64,000 nucleotides of DNA from Lutjanus erythropterus (Eukaryota > Chordata > Actinopteri > Lutjaniformes > Lutjanidae), in NCBI GenBank assembly GCA_020091685.1, contig CM034601.1:38152034-38216033 (forward strand), in the 5' to 3' direction. Positions 60,501 through 62,089 of the stretch are shown in pieces; position 1 is the first letter of the stretch, and every line of letters begins with the position of its first letter. The position numbers were made by a program, and so were the translations under genes. Below the pieces are notes generated by a model. The model was not told the DNA's origin. It saw only the letters and a program-made list of their open reading frames with translations, and searched no databases.

Positions 60501-60627
60501 ACCTCTGTGGCAGCTCTTTATGTCCATGGAAAACAGCCTGAGCCAGGATCCCACCAGTATCACTGTGCTGCTGCCTCTTCACAGAGCCCTCACTGAACTC
60601 TTCTTCATCGCAGAGGCCCGGGCCATT
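12167..60627 (+). CDS. ZZEF1: ZZEF1 (zinc finger ZZ-type and EF-hand protein 1), missing only the extreme 3' end
   Basis: I assemble 52 exons (listed separately) giving 8955 nt, exactly 2985 codons with no stop; all phases agree. Human ZZEF1 is about 2960 aa, so probably only some tens of codons remain to the right of the window. Start MGNAES at 12167 has a good context (AAACATGG). Domain order: Gly-rich N terminus (1-65); EF-hand loop 142-153; APC10/DOC domain about 250-430; first CUB-like domain about 1130-1265; Ser/Pro-rich linker 1455-1590; ZZ fingers with ligands at Cys1822, 1825, 1836, 1839, 1845, 1848, His1858, 1862 and Cys1871, 1874, 1885, 1888, 1894, 1897, His1907, 1911; low-complexity linker 1995-2150; second CUB-like domain about 2755-2875. 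Family knowledge: the ZZ fingers have been reported to read the histone H3 N terminus. Intron 4 is GC-AG. Confidence 0.96.
12575..14790. other. ZZEF1 intron 1, 2.2 kb
   Basis: No exon seen. The section 13722-14338 is a family B element; the rest is AT-rich with a poly(A) tract at 13765-13782. Plausible place for intron-1 enhancers but no clear site was recognised. Confidence 0.5.
13722..14338. repeat. Family B MITE-like palindrome
   Basis: Terminal inverted repeats GCAGAGGTGGCAAAATAC and GTACTTGCCACCTCTGC, with CTCAAGTA and TACTTTGGTAC inside. Sits in ZZEF1 intron 1. Confidence 0.7.
14791..14935 (+). CDS. ZZEF1: ZZEF1 exon 2 (aa 137-185), EF-hand
   Basis: Acceptor TCTCAG, donor CCAG/GTAAGA. 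EF-hand loop DAEGDGVVDVES at 142-153: Asp at 1, Glu at 3, Asp at 5 and Asp at 9, but Ser instead of Glu at 12. Then GELSHVIRQLQACSL. Confidence 0.95.
15037..15231 (+). CDS. ZZEF1: ZZEF1 exon 3 (aa 185-250)
   Basis: Acceptor CAACAG, donor GAGAAAG/GTGAGC. Reads GFVDIFSKTKDRLGAHASKI, FLHRNRIPSS, CTMRSSVVQDFLEFLLQKEK. The last bases and donor recur 93 bp downstream. Confidence 0.94.
15219..15400. repeat. 93-bp tandem duplication including the exon 3 splice donor
   Basis: GAAGGAGAAAGGTGAGCACC occurs at 15221 and again at 15314, each followed by AGAG, a GGGCT-type family A start and diverging copies of the same text. The second GT is at 15325. Confidence 0.85.
15250..15510. repeat. Family A element, partial and duplicated
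   Basis: GGGCTACAACTAATGATTAT start, second start at 15340, then core AAGATGTCATCCTCAAGTGT. Truncated by the duplication. The remainder of intron 3 shows nothing else. Confidence 0.6.
15796..15979 (+). CDS. ZZEF1: ZZEF1 exon 4 (aa 250-311), DOC domain start
   Basis: Acceptor TTTCAG. Contains MTNGETASFWQSDGSARSHW, the conserved DOC/discoidin-like strand. The exon ends ATAAG and the intron begins GCAAGG, a GC donor; no GT donor keeps the conserved WIRLKMK junction. Confidence 0.93.
16100..16299 (+). CDS. ZZEF1: ZZEF1 exon 5 (aa 311-378), DOC domain
   Basis: Acceptor TTCCCAG, donor CCCT/GTGAGT. Reads LKMKPDVVLRRLAIAVASND, SYMPQLVSVAVGKN, IRIPSNVTGYVALLENANIT, the beta-sandwich core. Confidence 0.95.
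16593..16930. repeat. MITE-like element, AAAGGGATAGTCCACCC end
   Basis: Begins TTAAAGGGATAGTCCACCCA and continues with text familiar from teleost dispersed repeats (ATTCAGTCATTATCTACTCA). The right end is uncertain. Confidence 0.6.
19765..20046. repeat. Family D element
   Basis: Left CTGGGCAGTATAGCTGACAG, right ATCGATATTTTTCCCAGCCC: short inverted ends CTGGG/CCCAG with GATATT/AATATC-rich interior. Confidence 0.6.
20851..21061 (+). CDS. ZZEF1: ZZEF1 exon 6 (aa 378-448), DOC domain end
   Basis: Acceptor CCTCAG, donor ACACA/GTAAGA. Reads YIQINIKRCLSDGCDTRIHG and VSVSDASAIWYLSLLTSLVT. Confidence 0.95.
21149..21265 (+). CDS. ZZEF1: ZZEF1 exon 7 (aa 448-487)
   Basis: Acceptor TCCTAG, donor GCAGA/GTAATG. 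Reads KALRHMPPLSLTPSSTEFPK and ILEEVDGFLLRIA. Confidence 0.92.
21794..22345. repeat. Family F MITE-like element (diverged)
   Basis: Begins TTAAAGGAGTAGTTTGGATT, shares GGGTTGTATGA, CTGCTGTGGA, TCAGCAACAAAA and GTGTACACTAAATGTAGAAT with the fuller copy at 60851-61690, and has an inner palindrome (ACACCAGAG...CTCCAGTGTTCTG). Right end eroded. Confidence 0.65.
22515..22620. repeat. Foldback, 36-bp arms around a 34-bp loop
   Basis: Left arm CACACACCAAAAAAGCTCCT... at 22515-22550, right arm ...AGGAGCTTTTTTGGTGTGTG at 22585-22620; about 33 of 36 positions pair. The loop carries CTCAAAACGTCACGCTAATA, a motif shared with other repeat ends at 45433 and 48640. Confidence 0.85.
24075..24253 (+). CDS. 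ZZEF1: ZZEF1 exon 8 (aa 487-547)
   Basis: Acceptor TGTGTAG, donor AACG/GTAATG. Reads LTLLAFALARGSVAKVLQAL and ASSLIVSMASVRLRLLNRN, strongly conserved helical segment. Confidence 0.94.
24482..24580 (+). CDS. ZZEF1: ZZEF1 exon 9 (aa 547-580)
   Basis: Acceptor TTACAG, donor GACG/GTACAA. Reads GKPLQLHLQACDVKSKEEKS and GPENMLTESSTGDG. Confidence 0.92.
24603..25910. repeat. Composite retroelement-like repeat in intron 9
   Basis: Starts ACTTTATTTATATAACATCT with AGCCCAAAGTGCTTCACATA, a string typical of dispersed teleost retroelement ends. A small inverted-repeat insert lies at 25691-25842 (CCAGGGGCACGTTCA against TGAACGCAGCCCAGG). No intact ORF. Family not determined. Confidence 0.5.
26102..26193 (+). 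CDS. ZZEF1: ZZEF1 exon 10 (aa 580-610)
   Basis: Acceptor CTGAAG, donor GTCAGG/GTAAGG. Reads GFLTESGRKKASVILSTEDQ and SNFQVTQMRVR. Confidence 0.92.
26295..26440 (+). CDS. ZZEF1: ZZEF1 exon 11 (aa 611-659)
   Basis: Acceptor TTTCAG, donor GACAA/GTAAGG. Reads VRKGAIGAKCGLVFAYKEDD and HFKRFKKYDAWDYKDYKEFV. Confidence 0.94.
26688..26793 (+). CDS. ZZEF1: ZZEF1 exon 12 (aa 659-694)
   Basis: Acceptor CTGCAG, donor GCAAAG/GTACAC. Reads EDEPIGWFELENDWNDVEIK then LQQCRVAK. Confidence 0.94.
26948..27169 (+). CDS. ZZEF1: ZZEF1 exon 13 (aa 695-768)
   Basis: Acceptor TTCCCAG, donor GACATG/GTAACT. Reads FLMVKFICTRQDWIAERLGV, SLSFSGYLCPG and KTLFFIQQLTRDM. Confidence 0.94.
27425..27620. repeat. Family A element, partial
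   Basis: Core GTTTTCCAAAGCCTAAGTTG, GATGTCCTCAGATGTCTTGT and AATAGTTGGCAATTAATTTA in intron 13; both ends eroded. Confidence 0.6.
28000..28071. repeat. AAT/ATT simple repeat
   Basis: Runs of AAT and AAC units passing into ATT units, so the tract is itself a self-complementary hairpin. The rest of intron 13 (27170-28414) shows only AT-rich DNA. Confidence 0.8.
28415..28506 (+). CDS. ZZEF1: ZZEF1 exon 14 (aa 769-799)
   Basis: Acceptor CTGCAG, donor GAGAT/GTGAGT. Reads DASHFKQKYLLDFSGLSLNL then FWTFYNKLRE. Confidence 0.93.
28658..28881 (+). CDS. ZZEF1: ZZEF1 exon 15 (aa 799-874)
   Basis: Acceptor TCTCAG, donor CCACA/GTAAGA. Reads SRVLLLQLMQNCFPMLPNPL, then an Ala/Ser linker, then VRAVGELYTHLCH. 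Confidence 0.93.
29052..29185 (+). CDS. ZZEF1: ZZEF1 exon 16 (aa 874-918)
   Basis: Acceptor TTTCAG, donor ATGATG/GTGAGT. Reads VVEKVLHKEAVRAILNGAAV, FFPDKHIRRDKLFNMM. Confidence 0.94.
29261..29331 (+). CDS. ZZEF1: ZZEF1 exon 17 (aa 919-942)
   Basis: Acceptor TTGCAG after a 75-bp intron, donor TTCAG/GTAAGC. Reads KNITEEDQPESVKVTFESLC then NYF. Confidence 0.92.
29419..29533 (+). CDS. ZZEF1: ZZEF1 exon 18 (aa 942-980)
   Basis: Acceptor CACACAG, donor AGAGAA/GTGAGA. Reads DQDPSGLLLLPPKGAPADFD and ISPILSVMETLLLVATRE. Confidence 0.93.
29636..29801 (+). CDS. ZZEF1: ZZEF1 exon 19 (aa 981-1036)
   Basis: Acceptor TCTCAG, donor AAAT/GTGAGA. Reads CEVMMVDGSGGASRTVLLSL, FWALQGSLLSWCYLQLKGGA. Confidence 0.94.
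30072..30193 (+). CDS. ZZEF1: ZZEF1 exon 20 (aa 1036-1076)
   Basis: Acceptor CAACAG, donor CAGCTG/GTAATA. Reads YVDQFLGSIKTTLGSLLERY and ILATVFRQL. Confidence 0.92.
30295..30417 (+). CDS. ZZEF1: ZZEF1 exon 21 (aa 1077-1117)
   Basis: Acceptor TGGCAG, donor TCAAAG/GTCAGT. Reads MILLLELCSLDIPHSVLLKS then SLVELLKNLS. Confidence 0.93.
30505..30870. repeat. Family B element, left half
   Basis: GTAACATGTGATGGTAGAAATACTTC-type start (first 20 shown in part), then ATAAAAATGCTCAATTTCAA and AAAGCAAAAGTACTCATAGA. The matching right half is at 33105-33202. Confidence 0.5.
32000..32760. repeat. Inverted-repeat element, unclassified
   Basis: Related strings face each other: CACACTTAAAGTCCAGACCA and TTCACATTTGGTCCGGTC on the left, TTTTTGGTCCAGACTGTGGT and GTCTAGACCAAATGAG on the right. 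Looks like an old MITE. Confidence 0.5.
33105..33202. repeat. Family B element, right half
   Basis: GTAGTGGCGTCGAAGTGAAA, ATACTCGAGTAAAATAAAGG, then TAGCTACATTCCACTGTTG, ending 22 bp before exon 22. Confidence 0.5.
33225..33394 (+). CDS. ZZEF1: ZZEF1 exon 22 (aa 1118-1174), CUB-like domain 1
   Basis: Acceptor TGTTAG, donor AAGAG/GTGACT. Reads VLRTWTMESPHNYENSRHET, YACPGATSFEVEFDERCETE. Confidence 0.94.
33497..33578 (+). CDS. ZZEF1: ZZEF1 exon 23 (aa 1174-1201), CUB-like domain 1
   Basis: Acceptor TTGCAG, donor CCAAAG/GTGGGA. Reads YDYLEFTDSRGGKVRYDMKV, the acidic YDYLEF strand of CUB domains. Confidence 0.95.
33672..33873 (+). CDS. ZZEF1: ZZEF1 exon 24 (aa 1202-1269), CUB-like domain 1 end
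   Basis: Acceptor CTACAG, donor CACG/GTGAGA. Reads LQFLFHSDSSNNEWGYKFTV then SDLQLLVARLMGRLAS. Confidence 0.95.
33874..35294. other. ZZEF1 intron 24, repeat bearing
   Basis: 33968-34600 begins AGTAACACTTTATTAAAG and looks like an antisense-oriented dispersed repeat with no ORF. A palindromic element occupies 34635-34985. No exon. Confidence 0.5.
34635..34985. repeat. Palindromic MITE-like element
   Basis: Left TGTCCCGTGATTTCATGGTA, right TTACCATGAAATTTTGGGAC; interior strings such as TTTGAAATTTCTTAGAAATT and CTAAGAAATTTCAAATATAT pair across the centre. The whole unit is close to one long hairpin. Confidence 0.75.
35295..35428 (+). CDS. ZZEF1: ZZEF1 exon 25 (aa 1269-1313)
   Basis: Acceptor TTCCAG, donor GAACAG/GTACAG. 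Reads MSHVQSSPLWKPILRHGLCE. Confidence 0.9.
35505..35746. repeat. Family D element, partial
   Basis: TCACAATATTTTTGACCAAA, CGATATTGCAGCAATAAT and the right end TATTTTGCAGCCCTC; matches the copy at 19765-20046 in reverse order of parts. Confidence 0.5.
35794..36034 (+). CDS. ZZEF1: ZZEF1 exon 26 (aa 1314-1394)
   Basis: Acceptor TGCTAG, donor TACG/GTAATT. Reads LDDLMSFLEEFARWNPSQEP, MKTIMQSCRKQPMRNEIAAG, DQAVNAIWAAMVYHTPALNR. Confidence 0.94.
36189..36268 (+). CDS. ZZEF1: ZZEF1 exon 27 (aa 1394-1420)
   Basis: Acceptor GAGCAG, donor TGGATG/GTGAGT. Reads CKSYLSEEFVQVYSLADSIR then TWM. Confidence 0.93.
36505..36625 (+). repeat. tRNA-derived SINE fragment
   Basis: TGGTAGCTTAGTTGTTGGAG resembles a pol III box A, followed by GCCATGTACTGAGGCTGAG-like text and a degenerate box B GGGTTGGTCTCGTGCC, then CAGTATGTCATTCCCCCACT. 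This matches a widespread teleost SINE body. The 3' tail is lost. Confidence 0.65.
36791..36881 (+). CDS. ZZEF1: ZZEF1 exon 28 (aa 1421-1451)
   Basis: Acceptor TTGTCAG, donor CTAG/GTGAGA. Reads LEMKQRYLVGKMNVPGEKDG, a charged linker start. Confidence 0.9.
36987..37467 (+). CDS. ZZEF1: ZZEF1 exon 29 (aa 1451-1611), Ser/Pro-rich linker
   Basis: Largest exon (481 nt), acceptor TCTCTAG, donor TCGAG/GTGACT. Starts ADVCIEKSLLLFRFTPCG, then about 100 residues of Ser/Gly/Gln-rich disordered sequence, then PFSRARLRLLSCRSIEEPRL and PILKHILNFIRDQ. The unconserved middle has two overlapping out-of-frame ORFs that are shadows. Confidence 0.92.
37566..37730 (+). CDS. ZZEF1: ZZEF1 exon 30 (aa 1611-1666)
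   Basis: Acceptor CTGAAG, donor CCAG/GTACAT. Reads SLSKAQALSVCKVLEMVQQC, ILFLQELLACQKDFT. Confidence 0.93.
37927..38326 (+). mobile_element. tRNA-derived SINE with 13-bp target-site duplication
   Basis: Insert 37940-38313 is flanked by the perfect direct repeat TGATTTTCTTTGG (37927-37939 and 38314-38326). The head GCACGGTGGTGCAGTGGTTA resembles box A and GAGTTCGATCC box B of a tRNA promoter. The body (CCCACAGTCCAAAGACATGC, GTACCCCGCCTCTCGCCCGA) is a very common teleost SINE/LINE-tail sequence. The tail is short GAAT repeats. Intact flanks suggest a fairly recent insertion. Confidence 0.85.
39180..39460 (+). repeat. LINE 3'-tail-like sequence
   Basis: TCACTTTTACTTTTGCACAA, ACATTTCATTGTAACGTTGA, then a region ending TTAATAAAACTTAACTAA resembles untranslated tails of L2/Rex-type LINEs in teleosts. 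The rest of intron 30 (38327-39180) shows nothing clear. Confidence 0.45.
39533..39652 (+). CDS. ZZEF1: ZZEF1 exon 31 (aa 1666-1706)
   Basis: Acceptor TTCCAG, donor GAGAA/GTAAGC. Reads LVLMLVEAVQGFSSLNE. Confidence 0.92.
39778..39939 (+). CDS. ZZEF1: ZZEF1 exon 32 (aa 1706-1760)
   Basis: Acceptor CCTCAG, donor ATCAG/GTAATA. Reads ALLPALSCVQTCLLHLLDMS, LPELLLSMAQENISVHDIAI. Confidence 0.94.
40075..40362. repeat. Family A element, near complete copy
   Basis: CGATTAATCGATTAGTTGTT, AGAAAATAGTGAAAAATGTT, CAAAGATATTCAGTTTACTG, ending AATCATTGCAGCTGT. Fills most of intron 32. Confidence 0.7.
40441..40573 (+). CDS. ZZEF1: ZZEF1 exon 33 (aa 1760-1804)
   Basis: Acceptor TTTCCAG, donor AGAAAG/GTATAC. 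Reads QWTEDDEIADYKKNQEWMDE, CMDGMFEKWYDKIEEEDSME, the acidic lead-in to the ZZ fingers. Confidence 0.94.
42471..42823. repeat. TTAA-bounded MITE-like element
   Basis: Left TTTAAAGCTACCTCGAGGAG, right GGTTCCCTGTAGCAGCTTTA. A related end (TTAAAGCTACTACAAGGAAC) occurs at 9080 inside another element. Confidence 0.6.
42866..43157. repeat. Family D element, complete
   Basis: Terminal inverted repeats AGGGTTGGGTATTGATAC and GCGATACCCAGCCCT, about 290 bp, non-coding. Confidence 0.7.
43374..43512 (+). CDS. ZZEF1: ZZEF1 exon 34 (aa 1805-1851), ZZ finger 1
   Basis: Acceptor CCACAG, donor CTCA/GTAAGC. Reads MFIARYCDLLNVVISCDGCE, PWHRYRCLQCMDMDLCKTCF: ligands Cys1822, 1825, 1836, 1839, 1845, 1848; the His pair comes from exon 35. 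Confidence 0.97.
43674..43839 (+). CDS. ZZEF1: ZZEF1 exon 35 (aa 1851-1906), ZZ fingers 1 and 2
   Basis: Acceptor ATCAG, donor GACAG/GTGACA. EGHEDDHEMVNMEYACDHCQ closes finger 1 with His1858/1862 and opens finger 2; NCNVCEDFDLCFGCYHAKKY follows. Confidence 0.97.
43938..44191 (+). CDS. ZZEF1: ZZEF1 exon 36 (aa 1906-1991), ZZ finger 2 end
   Basis: Acceptor TTTGTAG, donor AAAAG/GTAGGT. SHLPTHRITV gives the last two ligands (His1907, His1911), then VTIRISDRHRLIQPYIHNYS and WLLFAALALYTSEL. Confidence 0.96.
44546..44813. repeat. Family D element
   Basis: GGGCTGAACGGTTTTGAAAA on the left and GATTCATTGTGCAGCCCTA on the right, with ATTTTGACTGATATTGCAAT inside. Confidence 0.6.
45115..45165 (-). repeat. 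Retroelement-end motif, hammerhead-like
   Basis: On the - strand: CCTGATGAAGACC, loop, GGTCGATACGCGTTGGTC. The order CTGATGA, paired stem, GA(A/T)AC, GTC resembles a hammerhead core with one changed base (GATAC for GAAAC). Confidence 0.45.
45433..45480 (+). repeat. Retroelement-end motif, hammerhead-like
   Basis: CTGAAGAAGG, loop, CCTGAAACGTCACAT followed by TTAATAAATG. Contains CTGANGA, an AGG/CCT stem and GAAAC-GTC. Confidence 0.45.
45715..46383. repeat. Family C element interrupted by a hAT-like MITE
   Basis: AATTGATTAATCGATAGTTA and AAGAATTTGATCGAA on the left, CCAATGATCGATTAAGGAAA and CTTACAATTTGTAAC on the right match 9798-10262 in inverse orientation. The insert at 46040-46325 splits it. 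Confidence 0.65.
46040..46325. mobile_element. hAT-like MITE, CAGTGGTT...AACCACTG
   Basis: 286 bp with ends CAGTGGTTCCCAAACTGG and AAGTTTGAGAACCACTG. Flanking 8-mers GATTAATT (46032-46039) and GATTAACT (46326-46333) match 7 of 8, the TSD length of hAT transposons. No ORF. Confidence 0.75.
46659..46831 (+). CDS. ZZEF1: ZZEF1 exon 37 (aa 1991-2048)
   Basis: Acceptor ACGCAG, donor GACAAG/GTGAGG. Reads LRSSALLALLSSNESASDSE then a Ser/Thr-rich linker. Confidence 0.9.
46832..47201. other. ZZEF1 intron 37
   Basis: 370 bp, AT-rich, nothing recognised. Confidence 0.5.
47202..47397 (+). CDS. ZZEF1: ZZEF1 exon 38 (aa 2049-2114), low-complexity linker
   Basis: Acceptor CAACAG, donor CGAC/GTAAGT. Lys-rich then Ser/Pro-rich (KEKKVKEVGSPP, SPSLSQTPSVSSEDPLSPVV). 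Poorly conserved, but frame and splice sites are sound. Confidence 0.85.
47504..47667 (+). CDS. ZZEF1: ZZEF1 exon 39 (aa 2114-2168)
   Basis: Acceptor TCTCAG, donor AAACCA/GTACGT. Ends with HVFSECSRERILGLLAAMLP, a conserved block. Confidence 0.92.
47668..48947. other. ZZEF1 intron 39, 1.3 kb
   Basis: Only one recognisable item: a repeat piece near 48545-48690 including GATGAGAGGTGAAACGTCTT. Otherwise AT-rich with no exon. Confidence 0.5.
48600..48665 (+). repeat. Dispersed repeat end with GATGAGAGGTGAAACGTC
   Basis: CTCTGAAGGAGTCAAGAAGC, CTCTTGGATGAGAGGTGAAA, CGTCTTCAGGAAG: a string common in teleost genomes. Shares (G)AAACGTC with 22572-22578 and 45454-45461. Confidence 0.55.
48948..49228 (+). 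CDS. ZZEF1: ZZEF1 exon 40 (aa 2169-2262)
   Basis: Acceptor CCTCAG, donor GACAG/GTAAAA. Reads AVISNAGSLNETFHLTLGLL, GWKTTQLLFSLGAVCLD. Confidence 0.94.
49229..50532. other. ZZEF1 intron 40, 1.3 kb
   Basis: AT-rich, with T and A homopolymer runs; no exon, repeat family or RNA gene recognised. Confidence 0.5.
50533..50707 (+). CDS. ZZEF1: ZZEF1 exon 41 (aa 2262-2320)
   Basis: Acceptor TTCTCAG, donor CCTGAG/GTAGGC. Reads RIGLDWACTVADILHSLNAC, TNLFTLLVLVGFPE. Confidence 0.94.
50786..50805 (+). repeat. TG microsatellite at the exon 42 acceptor
   Basis: About ten TG units run to TCAG directly before exon 42, in the place normally taken by a polypyrimidine tract. Confidence 0.9.
50809..50941 (+). 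CDS. ZZEF1: ZZEF1 exon 42 (aa 2321-2365)
   Basis: Donor AACAG/GTTAGT. Reads VLCVGTQTVFIDNANEQHNM, ILLKHFTEKNHAAVVDVKTR. Confidence 0.94.
51037..51263 (+). CDS. ZZEF1: ZZEF1 exon 43 (aa 2365-2440)
   Basis: Acceptor TTCTAG, donor CTGAAG/GTACCT. Reads SRYLSNFTSIISHLLQTSQD, EASWVLSLALKGLYNTLK. Confidence 0.94.
51264..52341. other. ZZEF1 intron 43, 1.1 kb
   Basis: Poly(A) tract at 51379-51393 and AT-rich DNA. 52080-52270 may be a retroelement remnant (AAAGGCTTTTGACAAGTCTA) but no open frame supports it. Confidence 0.45.
52342..52650 (+). CDS. ZZEF1: ZZEF1 exon 44 (aa 2441-2543)
   Basis: Acceptor TGCGTAG, donor TTCCAG/GTGATG. Reads CSKGTGFSKLWLLRDLEILS, IMLYSSKREI, an acidic linker, then DPLEGLDEETKICFQ. 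Confidence 0.94.
52715..52840 (+). repeat. LINE 3'-tail-like sequence
   Basis: GCTGCTGCAACAACTGAATT then TCCCCACTGGGGATAAATCA, a typical teleost L2/Rex-type LINE end. Confidence 0.6.
53180..53560 (+). repeat. Internally duplicated AT-rich repeat with TTTTC units
   Basis: Two related units begin at 53183 (TTTTTTGAATTAATATAGTC) and 53342 (TTTTTTAAATTAATATAGCC). TTTTC pentamers at 53285-53308. Probably a retroelement tail; family unknown. Confidence 0.55.
53594..53694 (+). CDS. ZZEF1: ZZEF1 exon 45 (aa 2544-2577)
   Basis: Acceptor AATGCAG, donor AAGAG/GTCAGC. Reads ITHDALNAPLPILRAMYELQ, MKRTDSFFLEVQK. Confidence 0.94.
53827..53962 (+). CDS. ZZEF1: ZZEF1 exon 46 (aa 2577-2622)
   Basis: Acceptor TTTCAG, donor TGCATG/GTGAGT. 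Reads RFDGEEIKTDETIRTLAQKW, NTKAVDTDMIVVSCM. Confidence 0.93.
53963..56114. other. ZZEF1 intron 46, 2.2 kb
   Basis: One family A element at 55650-55932; the remainder shows no exon or recognisable repeat. Confidence 0.5.
55650..55932. repeat. Family A element, near complete copy
   Basis: GGGCTACTATTTTCATAGTT at the left, core CGATGTCCTCAGATGTCTTG and CAAAGATATTCAGTTTACTG, ending AATTGTTACAGCTCT. Confidence 0.7.
56115..56474 (+). CDS. ZZEF1: ZZEF1 exon 47 (aa 2623-2742)
   Basis: Acceptor CCACAG, donor GAGAAG/GTGGGC. Reads AKQRRTKSSALLHKELDVRS, ATLYARHVLASLLADWPAEA, MAYILDMLMQLEEKPLWEK. Confidence 0.95.
56582..56725 (+). CDS. ZZEF1: ZZEF1 exon 48 (aa 2743-2790), CUB-like domain 2 start
   Basis: Acceptor GATCAG, donor TTTGAG/GTGGGT. 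Reads TACQFMEEPGMAVQVRESKH then PYDNNTNFE. Confidence 0.95.
56767..57140. repeat. Palindromic MITE-like element
   Basis: Ends TTAAAGGGAAGATTCAG and CTCAATTTTCCCTTTAA. Inner strings TTCCTCAGTGTGTGTTATGT and ACATAGCACACACTGAGGAA pair closely. It abuts the next element, sharing a TTTAAA junction. Confidence 0.75.
57138..58046. repeat. TTAA-bounded MITE-like element with inner insertions
   Basis: TTAAAGGTCCAGTGTGTAAG on the left and CCCACACACTGTTCCTTTAA on the right, the same family as 565-947 but enlarged by an ATT microsatellite and other DNA. Confidence 0.7.
57475..57543 (+). repeat. ATT microsatellite, about 23 units
   Basis: Uninterrupted ATT repeats inside the preceding MITE. Confidence 0.95.
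58278..58446 (+). CDS. ZZEF1: ZZEF1 exon 49 (aa 2791-2847), CUB-like domain 2
   Basis: Acceptor CTTAAG, donor CCGG/GTGAGG. Reads DKVHIPGAIYLSVKFDSRCY, TEEGCDELIMSSSSDFLQDV. Confidence 0.95.
58574..58672 (+). CDS. ZZEF1: ZZEF1 exon 50 (aa 2847-2880), CUB-like domain 2 end
   Basis: Acceptor TCTCAG, donor ACAG/GTACTT. Reads DTLYYRFMSDMSNTEWGYKF then TVTGGHRGRFQT. Confidence 0.95.
58807..58972 (+). CDS. ZZEF1: ZZEF1 exon 51 (aa 2880-2935)
   Basis: Acceptor AATCAG, donor GAAAC/GTAAGA. Reads FEILKQMLADDQVLSHLPLA, CRQTGNQRLKAIHLLLRLLQ. Confidence 0.94.
58973..60476. other. ZZEF1 intron 51, 1.5 kb
   Basis: One MITE-like element at 59913-60164; no exon elsewhere. Confidence 0.5.
59913..60164. repeat. 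MITE-like element
   Basis: Ends GGGGTTTCTGCAGGTCCTTA and TTGTTGAGACCTGCAGAAC; a right-end fragment of the same family sits at 43225-43333. Confidence 0.65.
60477..60627 (+). CDS. ZZEF1: ZZEF1 exon 52 (aa 2935-2985), last exon in the window
   Basis: Acceptor CTCCAG, donor GCCATT/GTGAGT, phase 0. Reads LLRPLWQLFMSMENSLSQDP, LLPLHRALTELFFIAEARAI. The terminal exon or exons were not found up to 64000. Confidence 0.94.
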
Positions 60628-60636
60628 GTGAGTGAT

Positions 60637-60649
60637 GCACACACACACA

Positions 60650-60706
<57 letters not shown>
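60637..60706 (+). repeat. CA microsatellite, 8 bp past the exon 52 donor
   Basis: About 34 CA units with one interruption at 60650, followed by two copies of GGCCACA. Confidence 0.95.
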
Positions 60707-60708
<2 letters not shown>

Positions 60709-60850
60709 CCACAGGCCACAGGCCACATAACAAACAGGCCTCATCTACTGTATGGGTGTTGCTGTTAAAGTTGTAGGTGTGGTGTAGTGGATATTTGTTT
60801 AGTTGTGTTGGGTGTTTGTACTGTAATGACAGCATTATTGACTTTGTAGG

Positions 60851-61690
60851 TTAAAGGGATAGTTCACATTATTTGAAGTGGGGTTGTATGAGGTACTTCA
60901 ATAGTCATTGTATTTCGTAAAGTAGATGGCAACCGGCACGACCTCACTTTGGAAAAGAGAAGTTGTACAGAAGCTGGTGTGCTAATGCACTGCTGTGGAC
61001 AGGGTCAGCAACAAAATGTTTTTTAACCACTTACAAAGAAAATCATTTTAAGTGTACACTATATTTAGAATATTTTCTTTATTGTATTTTGCTATCAAAC
61101 AGCCTTTTCTGGCGAGAAACTGCGTTATATAAGCCAAATATCACTCTCTCCAAATAAACCAAACTCCATAGACAAAATGAGTCATTTTACCTCTCAGAAC
61201 ACTGGAGGTGCTGGTCTACAGCTGCCTCAATCTGTTAGTTTGTGTCTATTATTGTGTTACTCCTGTGTTTTTCAAGGTTAGTTCAGATTCACCACAAACA
61301 CAAACTAACAGATCACAGTAGTCCAGCACCTCCAGTGTTCTGCGAGGTAAAATGACTAATTTCGTCTATGGAGTTTGGTTTGTTTGTTTGGGAAAAATGA
61401 TAGCTGGCTTATATAACAACAGTATGCCTTCAGAAAAGGCTGTCTGACAGCAAACTAAAGCAGTGTGTACACTTTGCCCTTTAGTCATTTTCTTTAGCTG
61501 GTCCTTTTTTAAGTGGCCAAATTACCTTTTGTTGCTGACCCTGTCCACAGCGGTACATTGCTTAGGTTCCTTGTTGCTGCCCCTCCCTGTTTCTTCTAAC
61601 TGAGGCCGTGCCAACCATCTACTGTAGGTAATACACTCATTATGGATAAGTACCTCATACAACCCCACTTTAAAAAATTCAAACTGTTTA
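60851..61690. repeat. Family F long palindromic MITE
   Basis: A 23-bp perfect inverted repeat lies at 60876-60898 and 61648-61670 (within it GTGGGGTTGTATGAGGTACT). Inner arms also pair, e.g. AACACTGGAGGTGCTGG and CCAGCACCTCCAGTGTT. Begins TTAAAGGGATAGTTCAC. About 840 bp, non-coding. Confidence 0.8.
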
Positions 61691-62027
61691 AAAATAGAAT
61701 ACATTCCATGGTTGTGTAGAAAACATTTTCTAGTCTTCCGTTTTCTTTTTGTTTGAGAAGATCTTTAGTTCGAGGCCATTTGAATGAAATGATGAGTAAA
61801 ATTAACTAAATTAACGATTTATTTTTTACCTCGGTCTTCCTCTGCTATCTCCGTCTATATCTGTCTCTCTGTGAGATGAGCATGTTTTTCCTCCACCCAC
61901 CTGTTCTCAGCTGGGCTTGGGGCCAAAGCCCGGCCCTGCCATCTGCCAGACAGCACAGTGCCACACTGGCTCCCTGCAGACTGCTCGGCAGAGGAAGAGA
62001 TGCTATCCATTTTGTGATGCGCACGGG

Positions 62028-62089
62028 CTCTCTCTACCTCTCTCTCTCTCTCCCCCTCTCTCTCTCTCTCGCTCCCTCTCTCTCTCTCG
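62028..62089 (+). repeat. CT microsatellite
   Basis: Mostly TC units with CCC interruptions. Confidence 0.9.

Noticed and set aside
60454..60835. ORFs rich in His-Thr or Val-Cys
   Set aside because: Translations of the CA microsatellite.
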